A stretch of DNA of 64,000 nucleotides from Brachybacterium faecium DSM 4810 (GCA_000023405.1 CP001643.1:1-64000); one strand, 5' to 3'; numbered from the stretch's first letter, positions 1 through 9,788 are shown. Made by a program: numbers and translations. The notes: generated by a model not told the origin, from the letters alone.

Positions 1-43
1 AAAACTGTTCCGACGCACTGCCCGAGCCAGAGGATGAGACCTG

Positions 44-1741
44 ATGAACGAGGCGAACGCCGACGCGATCTGGGAGCGCACGCTCCAGACCCTGCGCCGC
101 GACGACACCGTGTCGCAGCGGGTCATCGCCCTGCTCACGCTCTCCCGCCTGATGGCCGTCGTGGCGGACACGGCGCTGGTGGCCGCGCCGTCCACCTCGG
201 CGAAGGAGCTGTTCGAGAACCGGATCGCGATGAGCCTGAAGGCGGCGCTGAGCGAGGCGACGGGCCGGGAGATCCGCTTCGCGGTGACGGTCGACGAGTC
301 GCTGCTGCTCGAGGGAGACAGCGCCGATCCGGCCCCGGCACCGCCGCTGACCTCCTCGTCTGCACCGAGCAGTGCACATCCTGTGGACAACCCTGTGGAC
401 AACTTCTCGAAGGATGTGCACAACGCTCCGTTCCGTCGGGACGAGGGCACGATGCTGCCCACCGGCGAGCCCTCCGGCGGGCCGGTCCTGCCCTCGCGCG
501 GCTCCGCCGGTTCCGCGGACGCCGCCGGGGCGGAGCGCTTCGCGACCCACCGCGACTACCGCGGCCGCGCGGCCGACGACCCCAGCGCCTACTCCGGCAT
601 GTCGGCCCTCACCGGCGTCTCCGCCCCCTCCCCGGGCCCGGCACCCCGCCGTCAGCCGCCTCCCGCGGACGGCACCCTCGGCGAGGATTCGCGCCTGAAC
701 AGCAAGTACACCTTTGACACCTTCGTGATCGGGTCCTCGAACCGCTTCGCGCAGGCCGCCGCCTCGGCCGTCGCGGAGACCCCCGCCAAGGCGTACAACC
801 CGCTGTTCATCTACGGCGGCTCGGGCCTGGGCAAGACGCACCTGCTGCATGCGGTGGGGCACTACGCCCAGAGCCTCTACCCCGACGTGGTGGTGCGGTA
901 CGTGAACTCCGAGGAGTTCACCAACGAGTTCATCAACTCCGTGCAGTCCGGTCAGTTCGGCAAGGCGCAGGAGTTCCAGCGCCGGTACCGGGACATCGAC
1001 ATCCTGCTGATCGACGACATCCAGTTCCTGCAGCGTGCGCCGGAGACGATGGAGGCGTTCTTCCACACCTTCAACACGCTCTACAACTCGGACAAGCAGA
1101 TCGTCATCACCTCGGACCTGCCGCCCAAGGAGCTGGGCGGCTTCGAGGACCGCATGCGCTCCCGCTTCGAGATGGGGCTGATGACGGACGTGCAGCCTCC
1201 GGACCTCGAGACCCGCATCGCGATCCTGCGCAAGAAGGTCGCGCAGGAGAACACCGGCGAGGTCCCGCACGAGGTGCTCGAGTACATCGCCTCGCACATC
1301 GCCACGAACATCCGCGAGCTCGAGGGGGCGCTGATCCGGGTGCAGGCGCTGCACTCCCTGTCGCGGCAGCCGATGGACGTCACCCTCGCCGAGAGCGTGC
1401 TGAAGGATCTGCTCTCCCACGACGACGGCGCGCAGATCACCGCCTCGACGATCATCGCCCAGACCGCGACCTACTTCGCGCTCTCGGTCGAGGAGATCGT
1501 GGGCACCGGCCGGTCGCGACGCCTGGTCTCCGCCCGACAGATCGGCATGTACCTGTGCCGCGAGCTGACGGACATGCCGCTGATCCGCATCGGCGAGGAG
1601 TTCGGAGGCCGTGATCACACCACCGTGATGCACGCCAACAAGAAGATCAGCGAGCTGATGAAGGAGCGTCGGGCGATCTTCAACCAGGTCACCGAGCTCA
1701 CCGCCCGGATCAAGAGTTCGAGCTCCGCGACCCGTCAGTGA
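44..1741 (+). CDS. dnaA: Chromosomal replication initiator DnaA
   Basis: DnaA binds DnaA boxes at oriC, melts the origin and loads the helicase. The 565-residue protein has the usual order: N-terminal domain I, a long Pro/Ser-rich linker (about residues 90-225), the AAA+ domain with Walker A GGSGLGKT near residue 258 and Walker B DILLIDD near 318, and the C-terminal DNA-binding domain with the signature [15 protein letters not shown] near 521. The ATG is preceded by a GAGGATGAGA purine stretch. It is the first gene of the window, followed by oriC and dnaN. Oddly, the linker codons hold two DnaA-box-like sequences (382-402), which may allow autoregulation. Assignment is secure. Confidence 0.98.
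   Translation: MNEANADAIWERTLQTLRRDDTVSQRVIALLTLSRLMAVVADTALVAAPSTSAKELFENRIAMSLKAALSEATGREIRFAVTVDESLLLEGDSADPAPAPPLTSSSAPSSAHPVDNPVDNFSKDVHNAPFRRDEGTMLPTGEPSGGPVLPSRGSAGSADAAGAERFATHRDYRGRAADDPSAYSGMSALTGVSAPSPGPAPRRQPPPADGTLGEDSRLNSKYTFDTFVIGSSNRFAQAAASAVAETPAKAYNPLFIYGGSGLGKTHLLHAVGHYAQSLYPDVVVRYVNSEEFTNEFINSVQSGQFGKAQEFQRRYRDIDILLIDDIQFLQRAPETMEAFFHTFNTLYNSDKQIVITSDLPPKELGGFEDRMRSRFEMGLMTDVQPPDLETRIAILRKKVAQENTGEVPHEVLEYIASHIATNIRELEGALIRVQALHSLSRQPMDVTLAESVLKDLLSHDDGAQITASTIIAQTATYFALSVEEIVGTGRSRRLVSARQIGMYLCRELTDMPLIRIGEEFGGRDHTTVMHANKKISELMKERRAIFNQVTELTARIKSSSSATRQ
382..402 (-). promoter_or_regulatory. Two DnaA-box-like sites inside dnaA
   Basis: TGTGGACAA occurs at 382-390 and again at 394-402 (TTGTCCACA on the minus strand), one mismatch from the consensus TTATCCACA, spaced 12 bp start to start. 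They encode Val-Asp-Asn twice in the DnaA linker. Whether DnaA binds here is inference. Confidence 0.45.
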
Positions 1742-2357
1742 CGCCCGCGGGCTGGTGAACGGCCGCGGACGGCCCCGCACGGCGGGGAGAACAACAAGGC
1801 TGGTCAGAGCCAGGTTCTCCCCAATTGTGGATAACTCTGTGGACAGTGTGGAACGACAGGCATCCACGCAGGAGCCGATGTGCACGGCCGAATGACAAGA
1901 ATCTGCCCGCAGCTGCTGACCGTGCACAGCTCGCGCACGGCCGGAGCCGAGTGCTCCCCGATCCGTCCACGGTGACCGTTGACCGTGCGACCTGCGGAGA
2001 CGACGGTTGTCCACGGAATCCACAGCCGTGATGATGAGGACTGTAGGTACTTGCTCGACGGGGATGTGGACGGGGCGGGGTGCGAGGGAGCGACGGCGGA
2101 ACGTGTCATTCGGGTGCGGGGGAACCACAGGATTCCTCGACGAGGAGGATGCGGATCCGAGGATCGGTGCCGGGAAGCGCGCCCGCGGGCGAGCCGGACG
2201 CGACCGGCTGCGCCGCTCGGTCGCGAAGAAGTCAAGGATCATGCTCGGTGTGTCGGTGGCAGCTGCTCGGAACAGATACGCTGTGCACCGTCCGACCGCG
2301 TCGCGAGGCGCGGTCGAGCCTGATCTGTGACTCGACCACTGCGAAGGAGTGGCAACG
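1742..2357. other. Probable origin of replication (oriC), dnaA-dnaN intergenic region
   Basis: This 616-bp gene-free stretch between dnaA and dnaN is where actinobacterial oriC lies. It holds one perfect DnaA box on the minus strand (TGTGGATAA, 1826-1834) and near matches TGTGGACAG (1838-1846), TTGTCCACG (2007-2015) and TGTGGACGG (2065-2073). A short GC hairpin (1773-1787) follows the dnaA stop. I see no strongly AT-rich unwinding element, as expected at this GC content. ORFs drawn through it lack ribosome binding sites and family character. Confidence 0.8.
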
Positions 2358-3482
2358 GTGAAGTTCCACCTCGATCGCGGCGTCCTCGGCGACGCCGTCT
2401 CCTGGGCCACCCGAACCCTCCCCGTCCGACCGGCGATGCCGATCCTGCAGGGCGTGCGGATCGTCGCCGACGCCGGCGGGGAGCTGCAGCTGTCGACCTT
2501 CGACTACGAGGTCAGCGCGCAGATCCGGCTCGAGGCGGAGGTTGACCAGCCCGGTGAGGTGCTGGTCCAGGGGCGGATGCTCTCGGACATCGTCCGGGCG
2601 CTGCCGAACAAGGACGTCTCCGTCGCGCTCGAGGGCACCAAGCTCCAGGTCCGCTGCGGCAGCGCCCGCTTCGCGCTGGCCACCCTCCCGGTCGAGGAGT
2701 ATCCGCAGCTGCCCACCATGCCGCCGGTCGCCGGAGCCGTTGCGGCGGACGTCTTCTCCGAGGCGATCGCGCAGGTCACCGTCGCCGCCTCGAAGGATGA
2801 CACCCTCCCGCTGCTGACCGGCGTGAAGGTCGAGATCAGCGGCGAGACGATGACGCTCATGGCCACCGACCGCTACCGTCTGGCGCTGCGCGAGCTGACC
2901 TGGAACCCCACCACCCCCGGCACCGAGCTCACCGCCCTGGTGCGCGGCCGCACCCTCCACGAGGTCGCCCGCTCCCTGGCCACCGGCGGCGGCGTCGAGA
3001 TCGCGCTGTCCGAGGACGACTCCGCGACCCTCATCGGCTTCGAGGCCGGGGGCCGCCGCACCACCTCGACCCTCGTCGACGGCGAGTACCCGCCGGTGCG
3101 CCGACTGTTCCCCGACACCTCCGCGATCACCGCCGTGGTCGCCACCGCGAGCCTGATCGACGCGGTCAAGCGCGTCTCCCTGGTCGCCGAGCGCAACACC
3201 CCCGTGCGGCTGTCCTTCACCGAGGGGCAGGTCGCGCTCGAGGCCGGCGCCGGCGACGACGCCCAGGCCAGCGAGGTGCTCGAGGCGCATCTCGAGGGCG
3301 AGGACCTCGTGGTCGGCTTCAACTCGGGCTTCCTGCTCGACGGCCTCGGCGCCCTGGGCACCGAGTTCGCCCGCCTCACCTTCACCGACTCGATCAAGCC
3401 GTCGGTGATGACCGGCCAGGACTCGCTCGAGGGCGCTCCCGACTCCTCGTACAAGTACCTGATCATGCCGATGCGGATCTGA
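2358..3482 (+). CDS. dnaN: DNA polymerase III beta sliding clamp
   Basis: The beta clamp encircles DNA and tethers the replicative polymerase. At 374 residues (MKFHLDRGVLGDAVSW onwards to YLIMPMRI) it has the family's length, three-fold repeated clamp architecture and conserved C-terminal LIMPMR motif. I chose GTG at 2358 because GAAGGAG (2343-2349) lies 8 bp before it and because clamps begin M-K-F; the in-frame GTG at 2349 overlaps that ribosome binding site. It lies between oriC and recF, with 19 bp to recF, so the two are probably cotranscribed. Confidence 0.96.
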   Translation: MKFHLDRGVLGDAVSWATRTLPVRPAMPILQGVRIVADAGGELQLSTFDYEVSAQIRLEAEVDQPGEVLVQGRMLSDIVRALPNKDVSVALEGTKLQVRCGSARFALATLPVEEYPQLPTMPPVAGAVAADVFSEAIAQVTVAASKDDTLPLLTGVKVEISGETMTLMATDRYRLALRELTWNPTTPGTELTALVRGRTLHEVARSLATGGGVEIALSEDDSATLIGFEAGGRRTTSTLVDGEYPPVRRLFPDTSAITAVVATASLIDAVKRVSLVAERNTPVRLSFTEGQVALEAGAGDDAQASEVLEAHLEGEDLVVGFNSGFLLDGLGALGTEFARLTFTDSIKPSVMTGQDSLEGAPDSSYKYLIMPMRI

Positions 3483-3501
3483 GGGAGGGAGAGCTCCCTC
3501 C

Positions 3502-4746
3502 GTGCAGCTGACCTCGCTCGACCTCACCGACTTCCGCTCCTACTCCCGGCTCACCCTGCCGGTCCGGCCCGGCATCACCGTGCTCGTCGGCCAGAACGGT
3601 CAGGGCAAGACGAACGTCGTCGAAGCCGTCTGGTACCTCGCGACGCTGTCCAGCCATCGGGTCCCCCACGACGCCGCGCTCGTGCACCGCGGGGAGAGCA
3701 CCGCGATCGTCCGCGCGAGCTTCGTGCGCGCCGGCCGGCCGCTGCAGGTGGATCTCGAGATCACCCCGGGCAAGTCCAACCGGGCGCGGCTGCAGGGACA
3801 GAACGTGCCCCGGCTGCGTGACCTGCTCGGCGAGGTGCGCGCCGTGCTCTTCGCCCCCGAGGATCTGGGCCTGATCAAGGCCGATCCCGAGGGCCGCCGG
3901 CGCTTCCTCGACGAGCTGCTGTTCGAGATCGCCCCCCGCTTCGCCTCGGTGAAGGCGGATTACGACCGGGTGCTCAAGCAGCGCGGCAACCTGCTCAAGC
4001 AGATGCGGTCGATGCGGCGCGGCAGCAGCGGCCGCAGCGTGGGCGGGCTGGACCCGGCCGAGACCGCCTCCTCGACCCTCGAGGTCTGGGACCAGCAGCT
4101 GGCCCGCTACGGCGCCGAGCTGCTGCGCGCCCGCCTCCACCTCGTCAACCGCCTCAGCCCGCATCTGGGCTACTCCTACCTGCGGGTCTCGACCGACGAA
4201 GGTGCGGAGCAGGCCCTCGACCTTCCGCCCGACCAGCGCGGGGACGTGGACTCCCCGGCGGAGATCCGGTACCGCTCCGCCGTGCTGGACCAGCTCGGCG
4301 CCCCGGCCGGCTCCCTGCCCGCCACCCGCGAGATCCACGACGGCATGCTCGAGATGCTGGCCGCGGGTCATGACGAGGAGATCGATCGCGGTGCCACGCT
4401 GACCGGCCCGCACCGCGACGACATGGAGATCCGCCTGCACGACTTCCCGGCCAAGGGGTACGCGAGCCACGGCGAGTCCTGGTCGCTCGCGCTCGCGCTG
4501 CGGCTGGCCTCCTACGACCTGCTGCGCCTCGAGGAGGGCGATCTGGGCGACGGCGAGCCGATCCTGATCCTCGATGACGTGTTCAGCGAGCTGGACACCC
4601 GCCGCCGCGAACGGCTGGGCAGGATCGTCACCACCGCCTCGCAGGTGCTGATCACCACCGCGAACGACGGCGACATCCCCGACTCGCTCGAGGGCGAGAT
4701 CCACGTGGTCGACGTGACCCTCGGCGCCGCGGTGCCCCGGTCATGA
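3502..4746 (+). CDS. recF: DNA replication and repair protein RecF
   Basis: RecF is an SMC-like ATPase that helps load RecA at single-strand gaps. The 414-residue protein has Walker A GQNGQGKTN near residues 31-39, a helical middle with a basic stretch (QMRSMRRGSSGRS), the signature region LTGPHRDDMEI and Walker B PILILDDVFSELD near the C-terminus. Start is GTG behind a GGGAGGGAGAG stretch. The stop overlaps the next ATG (ATGA at 4743-4746), showing translational coupling to the DUF721 gene. Confidence 0.96.
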   Translation: MQLTSLDLTDFRSYSRLTLPVRPGITVLVGQNGQGKTNVVEAVWYLATLSSHRVPHDAALVHRGESTAIVRASFVRAGRPLQVDLEITPGKSNRARLQGQNVPRLRDLLGEVRAVLFAPEDLGLIKADPEGRRRFLDELLFEIAPRFASVKADYDRVLKQRGNLLKQMRSMRRGSSGRSVGGLDPAETASSTLEVWDQQLARYGAELLRARLHLVNRLSPHLGYSYLRVSTDEGAEQALDLPPDQRGDVDSPAEIRYRSAVLDQLGAPAGSLPATREIHDGMLEMLAAGHDEEIDRGATLTGPHRDDMEIRLHDFPAKGYASHGESWSLALALRLASYDLLRLEEGDLGDGEPILILDDVFSELDTRRRERLGRIVTTASQVLITTANDGDIPDSLEGEIHVVDVTLGAAVPRS

Positions 4747-5543
4747 GCGGCTCGGCGGATCCGCGGCGCACGGGCGGACCGGCCCGGCCGCGCCTGGCGA
4801 ACCCCTACGACCTCTCCACCTGGGCGGGTGCGGGGGCGACGGGGCAGCCGGCCCCGGCGCAGGAGGAGCCACCCGCCGAGCGCGAGCAGCCGCGGCAGCG
4901 GGGACCGGCCCGTCCGAGGGCGTCCCAGCCCGTGCCGCGCGCGCCCGCCGCCGCGCCGCCGGCCCCGCCGGACGATCCCGAGGGCGAGGTGACGGTGCTC
5001 TTCGATCCGCCCGAGCTGCCCGCCCCGCCGGATCCCTTCGAGCTCGCCCGCCGCACCGTGAACCGCTCCCGCGCGGCGGCCCGGGACCGCGGTCTCTTCC
5101 CGATCTCCGCGAAGACGCAGGCCAGGGACGTGCGCGATCGCTCCGGTCGCGCGCCCGGCTACTCCGGTTCCCGCCCTGATCCGCGGGATCCGCAGGGGAT
5201 CCAGAACGTGCTGCGCAGGGTGCTGGGCGATCTGGGCTGGAACGCCGGGATGAGCGCGGGGCGGGTGCTGGAGGAGTGGGACGAGATCGTCGGTGAACGG
5301 ATCGCGACCCACTGCCGGCCGGTCTCCTTCGAGGACGGGGTGCTCGTGGTCAGCGCCTCCTCCTCGGCCTGGGCCTCGCAGCTGCGGATGCTCACCCCGC
5401 AGGTCATCACCACGATCGAGGAGCACGTCGGCTCCCACGTGATCTCCGAGCTCAAGGTCACCGGGCCAGCCGCCGCCCAGCGCAGCTGGAAGAAGGGCCG
5501 CCGCACCGTCACCTGGCGCGGCCCCCGGGATACGTATGGGTGA
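4743..5543 (+). CDS. DUF721 / DciA-like protein
   Basis: DUF721 proteins include DciA, the helicase operator that replaces DnaC in most bacteria. In this 266-residue protein the family domain is C-terminal (about residues 150-260): NVLRRVLGDLGWNAGMSAG, then WDEIVGERIATHC and a WASQLRMLTP segment. The N-terminal half is Pro/Ala/Arg-rich and probably disordered, typical of actinobacterial members. It overlaps recF by 4 nt and is the last gene before the riboflavin operon. In most actinobacteria gyrB follows directly. Family call is firm; the helicase-loading role is inferred from the family. Confidence 0.88.
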   Translation: MSGSADPRRTGGPARPRLANPYDLSTWAGAGATGQPAPAQEEPPAEREQPRQRGPARPRASQPVPRAPAAAPPAPPDDPEGEVTVLFDPPELPAPPDPFELARRTVNRSRAAARDRGLFPISAKTQARDVRDRSGRAPGYSGSRPDPRDPQGIQNVLRRVLGDLGWNAGMSAGRVLEEWDEIVGERIATHCRPVSFEDGVLVVSASSSAWASQLRMLTPQVITTIEEHVGSHVISELKVTGPAAAQRSWKKGRRTVTWRGPRDTYG

Positions 5544-5662
5544 TCGACGTGCTGCGAGGGACGAGCGGTAGGAGAGCAGCGGGAGTGCAGAGGGTGAGGT
5601 TCACACCACGTCACCTGCGGGGCGCCCCCTGCTACGGTGGTGCTCGACGAGCTGATGCAGCT

Positions 5663-5790
5663 CGCGTGCACTGGGGTCGGTGAAATTCCGAGCCGGCGGT
5701 GACAGTCCGCGACCCGATGGCCTCTGGCCCTCGGCTGACCAGGTGGAACTCCTGGGCCGACGGTGAGAGTCCGGATGGGAAGCGCACGCG
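5663..5790 (+). ncRNA. FMN riboswitch (RFN element)
   Basis: The leader of ribD carries the conserved FMN aptamer blocks GGTCGGTGAAATTCCGAGCC, GGCGGTGACAGTCCGCGACC and CCGACGGTGAGAGTCCGGAT. P1 is closed by CGCGTGC (5663-5669) pairing with GCACGCG (5784-5790). FMN binding should repress the downstream riboflavin operon. A candidate -10 box TACGGT lies at 5633-5638. Confidence 0.96.
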
Positions 5791-5919
5791 AACGACGTCC
5801 TCGGGCGAGCCGATCTCGTGCACCCCTCCGGTGCGCCGCGGCGACTCCCGGCGACGCCGTCCCGCCCACCCTTCCTCTCCCTCCGGGAACCGCGAGCAGC
5901 GGACCGGAGGAGACAGAGC
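5791..5919 (+). promoter_or_regulatory. Riboswitch expression platform with competing anti-SD segments
   Basis: The ribD ribosome binding site ACCGGAGGAGA (5903-5913) can pair with CCTCCGGT (5825-5832, perfect to 5903-5910) or with TCTCCCTCCGG (5876-5886, one bulged C). No U-tract terminator is visible. This suggests control of translation start rather than of transcription. Confidence 0.5.
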
Positions 5920-6987
5920 ATGCTTCACGACACCGAGCGGCGCGCCCTGGCGCGCGCCCTCGAGATCGCCGCCGACCCCTCCGTGCCGCTGGGGCCGAAC
6001 CCCCGGGTGGGCTGCGTGCTGCTCGGGGCCGATGGCGCGATGCTCGCCGAGGGCCACCATCGCGGTGCCGGCACCGCGCACGCCGAGGCCGACGCCCTGG
6101 CCCGGGCCCGCAGCCTGGGCATCCCGCTCACGGGCGCGACCGCGGTGGTCACCCTCGAACCGTGCGCGCACACGGGACGCACCGGCCCCTGCGCCGAAGC
6201 TCTCCTCGAGGCCGGCATCGGCCGCGTGGTCATCGCCCGCACCGACCCGAACCCGGTCGCCTCCGGCGGCATCGACCGCCTGCGCGCCGCCGGGATCGAC
6301 GTCGAGCTCGACGTGCCCGAGGCTCTCGCCGCCGCGGCGGCCGCCCTGAACCGCGGCTGGGAGCACGGGCTGCGGCACAGCCGCCCCCTGGTCACCGCCA
6401 AGACCGCCCTCACCCTCGACGGACGCGCCGCCGCGGCCGACGGCACCAGCCAGTGGATCACCGGCCCGGCGGCCCGCGAGGAGGTCCACCTCCTGCGCAC
6501 CACCTGCGACACCGTGCTGGTGGGCACCGGCACCGCGCGCATCGACCAGCCCACGCTCACCGCCCGCCGCCCGGACGGCGCACTGCATCCCCGCCAGCCG
6601 CTGCGCGCCGTGATGGGCACCTCCGCCGTCCCAACCCTGCCCGCCGTCGAGGGCGCCGGGCAGCAGGTGCGCCTGGCCACCCGTGATCCGTCGGCCGCCC
6701 TCGCGGAGCTCTTCGCGCGCGGCGCCCGGCACGTGCTGCTCGAGGGCGGGCCCACCCTCACCGCCGCGTTCCTGCGCGCCGGGCTCGTGGACGAGCTGAT
6801 CCTCCACCTCGCCCCGACGCTGCTGGGCGCCGGGCGGCCCGCCGTCGCGGATCTCGCGATCAGCACGCTCGCCGACCGCCTCGACCTCGAGCTGGTCGAC
6901 GCGACCCCGCTGCCCTCACCGGGCGGCCCCACCGATCTCCGCCTCACCCTCCACCCCCGCCCCACCTCCGTCTCCCACCCTGCCTGA
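5920..6987 (+). CDS. ribD: Bifunctional riboflavin biosynthesis deaminase/reductase RibD
   Basis: RibD deaminates the pyrimidine product of GTP cyclohydrolase II and then reduces its ribosyl chain. The 355-residue protein has an N-terminal zinc deaminase domain (HAEADALA about residue 48; EPCAHTGRTGPC about residue 80) and a C-terminal RibD reductase domain (LVTAKTALTLDGRAA, then LLEGGPTLTAAFL). The ATG at 5920 is chosen because GGAGGAGA lies 7 bp upstream; the frame stays open upstream into the riboswitch but cannot be coding there. First gene of the rib operon. Confidence 0.95.
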   Translation: MLHDTERRALARALEIAADPSVPLGPNPRVGCVLLGADGAMLAEGHHRGAGTAHAEADALARARSLGIPLTGATAVVTLEPCAHTGRTGPCAEALLEAGIGRVVIARTDPNPVASGGIDRLRAAGIDVELDVPEALAAAAAALNRGWEHGLRHSRPLVTAKTALTLDGRAAAADGTSQWITGPAAREEVHLLRTTCDTVLVGTGTARIDQPTLTARRPDGALHPRQPLRAVMGTSAVPTLPAVEGAGQQVRLATRDPSAALAELFARGARHVLLEGGPTLTAAFLRAGLVDELILHLAPTLLGAGRPAVADLAISTLADRLDLELVDATPLPSPGGPTDLRLTLHPRPTSVSHPA

Positions 6988-7002
6988 CCTGGAAGGACAC
7001 CC

Positions 7003-7617
7003 ATGTTCACCGGCATCATCGAAGAGCTCGGCACCGTCGAGTCGCTCACCCTCGGCGCGGATCCCGCCCGCCTGCGGATCCGCTCCCCGCAGGTCCTCGA
7101 GGGCATCGCCCTCGGCGACTCGATCGCCGTGAGCGGCTGCTGCCTCACCGTCACCGCGCACGAGGGCGGCAGCTGGACGGCCGACGTCATCTCCACCACC
7201 CTCGCCGCGACCTCCCTGGGCGACCTGGCCGCCGGCGACCGCGTGAACCTCGAGCGGTGCGTGCGGGCCGACGGCCGCCTGGACGGGCACATCGTGCAGG
7301 GACACGTCGACGGGGTCGGCACCGTCACCGGCCGCGAGGAGGCCGACGGCACCACCCTGCTGCGCCTCGCCCTGCCCGCGGGCCTGTCGCGCTACGTGGT
7401 CGCCAAGGGCTCCCTCGCCGTGGACGGGGTGAGCCTCACCGTCGCCGCGATCGACGGCGAGGAGGTCACCCTCGGCCTCATCCCCGAGACCCTCTCCCGC
7501 ACCACCCTCGGCGTCCGCGCGGTCGGCGACCGCGTGAACCTCGAGGTGGACGTGCTGGCGAAGTACGTCGAGAAGCTCACCGCGAGCCTCCTGCCCGCAG
7601 CGGAGGACGCCCGATGA
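7003..7617 (+). CDS. ribE: Riboflavin synthase alpha subunit
   Basis: This enzyme dismutates two molecules of 6,7-dimethyl-8-ribityllumazine to give riboflavin. The 204 residues form two tandem lumazine-binding repeats, each starting near an [10 protein letters not shown] or [17 protein letters not shown] segment; [13 protein letters not shown] and [11 protein letters not shown] motifs mark equivalent positions (here [10 protein letters not shown] and [10 protein letters not shown]). AAGGACACCC precedes the ATG. The stop overlaps the ribBA start (ATGA). Also called ribC in some species. Confidence 0.95.
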   Translation: MFTGIIEELGTVESLTLGADPARLRIRSPQVLEGIALGDSIAVSGCCLTVTAHEGGSWTADVISTTLAATSLGDLAAGDRVNLERCVRADGRLDGHIVQGHVDGVGTVTGREEADGTTLLRLALPAGLSRYVVAKGSLAVDGVSLTVAAIDGEEVTLGLIPETLSRTTLGVRAVGDRVNLEVDVLAKYVEKLTASLLPAAEDAR

Positions 7618-8882
7618 ACGCCCCGCACCCGGGCCCCGTCCCGCTGGATCCCGTCGAGGACGCGATCGCCGCGATCGCCGCGGGCCGCGCCGTGGTGGTG
7701 GTCGACGACGAGGACCGCGAGAACGAGGGCGACCTCATCCTCGCCGCCTCCGCCGCGACCCCCGAGCTGATCGGCTTCGCAGTGCGCCACTCGAGCGGGC
7801 TGCTGTGCGCCCCCATGGGCGCCGAGCGCGCCGATGCCCTCGAGCTGCCGCTCATGGTGCGCGAGAACGCCGACCCGCTGCGCACCGCGTACACCGTGAG
7901 CGTCGACGCGAGCGCGGGCGTGACCACCGGCATCAGCGCCGCCGACCGCGCCCGCACCCTGCGGGTGCTCGCCGGGGAGGACACCGTCCCGGAGGATCTG
8001 ATCCGCCCCGGCCACGTGCTCCCCCTGCGGGCGAAGGCCGGCGGGGTGCTCGAGCGACGCGGCCACACCGAGGCCGCCGTCGACCTCACCCGGCTCGCGG
8101 GGCTGCCCGCGGTGGGGATGATCGTCGAGCTCGTCCACGACGACGGCGACATGATGCGCGGCCCCGCCCTGCGCGAGTTCGCCGACGAGCACGGCCTGGC
8201 GATGATCTCCATCGAGGACCTCGCCGCGCACCGGCGGCGCCACGACCGGCCCGCCAGCGGGATCACCGACCCGGTCCCTCTGCCCACCCCGCACGGCACC
8301 TTCGAGGCGCGCGCCGTGCGCGAGGGCACGGCCGAGCACCTGGTGCTCGTGCGCGGCGACGTCACCACCGCCGAGCCGGTGCTCACCCGGGTCCACTCCG
8401 AGTGCGTGACCGGGGACGTGTTCGGCTCCCGCCGCTGCGACTGCGGCCCCCAGCTGCAGGAATCCCTGGCCCGCATCGACGCCGCCGGGCGCGGCGTGCT
8501 CATCCTGCTGCGCGGCCACGAGGGGCGCGGCATCGGCCTGGTCGAGAAGCTGCGCGCCTACGCGCTGCAGGACGCCGGCCGCGACACCGTCGAGGCGAAC
8601 CTCGACCTCGGCCTGCCCGTGGATTCGCGCTCCTTCGCCGCTGTCCCCGGCATCCTCGCCCACCTGGGTGTGGACACGGTCGCGCTGCTCACCCACAACC
8701 CGGAGAAGGCCCACGCCCTGGTCGGCGGCGGGGTCGAGGTCGCCGCCACGGTGGACCTCGGCACCCACCCCACCCCGGAGAACCTCGCCTACCTCACCAC
8801 CAAGCGGGATCGGCTCGGCCACCACCTCGTCGACCTGCCCACCACCCTCACCACCCCCCTCACGGACGGAGACCCCTCATGA
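7614..8882 (+). CDS. ribBA: Bifunctional DHBP synthase / GTP cyclohydrolase II
   Basis: The N-terminal domain makes 3,4-dihydroxy-2-butanone 4-phosphate from ribulose 5-phosphate (motif [11 protein letters not shown] near residue 38). The C-terminal domain opens GTP (zinc cysteines in [15 protein letters not shown] and the [11 protein letters not shown] loop). The 422-residue length fits the fusion. It overlaps ribE and ribH by ATGA junctions, so the operon is translationally coupled and feeds both branches of riboflavin synthesis. Confidence 0.95.
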   Translation: MNAPHPGPVPLDPVEDAIAAIAAGRAVVVVDDEDRENEGDLILAASAATPELIGFAVRHSSGLLCAPMGAERADALELPLMVRENADPLRTAYTVSVDASAGVTTGISAADRARTLRVLAGEDTVPEDLIRPGHVLPLRAKAGGVLERRGHTEAAVDLTRLAGLPAVGMIVELVHDDGDMMRGPALREFADEHGLAMISIEDLAAHRRRHDRPASGITDPVPLPTPHGTFEARAVREGTAEHLVLVRGDVTTAEPVLTRVHSECVTGDVFGSRRCDCGPQLQESLARIDAAGRGVLILLRGHEGRGIGLVEKLRAYALQDAGRDTVEANLDLGLPVDSRSFAAVPGILAHLGVDTVALLTHNPEKAHALVGGGVEVAATVDLGTHPTPENLAYLTTKRDRLGHHLVDLPTTLTTPLTDGDPS

Positions 8883-9379
8883 GCGGCCACGGAAGCCCCA
8901 CCACCGAGATCCCCCACCAGCCCGGCACCCGCCTCGCGATCGTCGCCGCCTCCTGGCACGAGCAGGTCATGGACGGCCTGCTCGCCGGGGCGCTGCGCGC
9001 GAGCAGCGAGGCCGGCATCGCCGAGCCCACCGTGGTGCGCGCCCCCGGCTCCTTCGAGCTGCCGGTGATCGCGGACGCCCTCGCCCGCACGCACGACGCC
9101 GTGGTCGCCCTCGGCGTCGTGATCCGCGGCGGCACCCCGCACTTCGACTACGTGTGCGCGGCGGCGACCGACGGGCTGGGACGCGTCGCCCTCGACCACG
9201 GCACCCCGATCGGCTTCGGCCTGCTCACCTGCGACGACGAGCAGCAGGCGCTGGACCGGGCGGGACTGCCCGGCTCGTCGGAGGACAAGGGCCACGGGGC
9301 GGCCGCCGCGGCGCTGACCACCGCGAGCGTGCTCGCCGGCCTCGCGGTGCAGCACGAGGAGGCGCCCCGCGGGGCGTGA
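8879..9379 (+). CDS. ribH: 6,7-dimethyl-8-ribityllumazine synthase
   Basis: RibH condenses the butanone phosphate and the ribityl-aminopyrimidine products of the upstream enzymes. The 166-residue protein shows [11 protein letters not shown] at the start of the fold, the [11 protein letters not shown] loop, [16 protein letters not shown] and the catalytic region near [12 protein letters not shown] (family: NKGxEAA). Last gene of the operon; the start overlaps the ribBA stop by 4 nt. Confidence 0.94.
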   Translation: MSGHGSPTTEIPHQPGTRLAIVAASWHEQVMDGLLAGALRASSEAGIAEPTVVRAPGSFELPVIADALARTHDAVVALGVVIRGGTPHFDYVCAAATDGLGRVALDHGTPIGFGLLTCDDEQQALDRAGLPGSSEDKGHGAAAAALTTASVLAGLAVQHEEAPRGA

Positions 9380-9788
9380 CCCGGGCACGGGGGCGCCGGC
9401 CCGACCGCCAGGCGCCCCTGTGCCGCACGATCCCCCCGGGCGGGGTACGGGGCCTCGACAGGCGGTCCGCCAGGCCCGATTCGAGGCGGTTCCGGGCCGT
9501 CTGGGGGTGTCTGCGCGTCGCGTCGTCCACATCCGCGGCGGGGCGAATAGGTTCACACGGCCATCTCGGCTAGAATCAGGGAGGTTCGGCCGACGTCCTC
9601 CGACGTCCTCGTGGACTTCTGCCGTCGGCTCGCCCGCCGCGTCCCGCAGGCGCCGCACGCGCGCGTACGCGCGCGCGGTGACCAGTGGGCCTCCGGGCAC
9701 CGCGCCGGCGCGGCTGTCCCCGTGATCCTGCCGAACCACCCCGCCGCGTCCCGGCCGGGGGACCCTGGACTGCGAGGAGCCACATCAG
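9380..9788 (+). promoter_or_regulatory. gyrB leader region
   Basis: A 409-bp stretch without a credible gene. A -10-like TAGAAT lies at 9571-9576 but no good -35 at normal distance (TTCACA at 9552 is only 13 bp away). An exact 18-bp palindrome CGCGCGCGTACGCGCGCG spans 9658-9675. CGAGGAG at 9773-9779 is the gyrB ribosome binding site. The 200-nt transcribed leader could carry supercoiling-responsive control; that is inference. Confidence 0.4.

Noticed and set aside
2349-2351. GTG as the dnaN start
   Set aside because: It overlaps the GAAGGAG ribosome binding site; GTG at 2358 has correct spacing and gives the family's M-K-F start.
9552-9576. TTCACA/TAGAAT as a normal gyrB promoter
   Set aside because: The spacer is only 13 bp, so the -35 assignment is not credible; only the -10 is noted.
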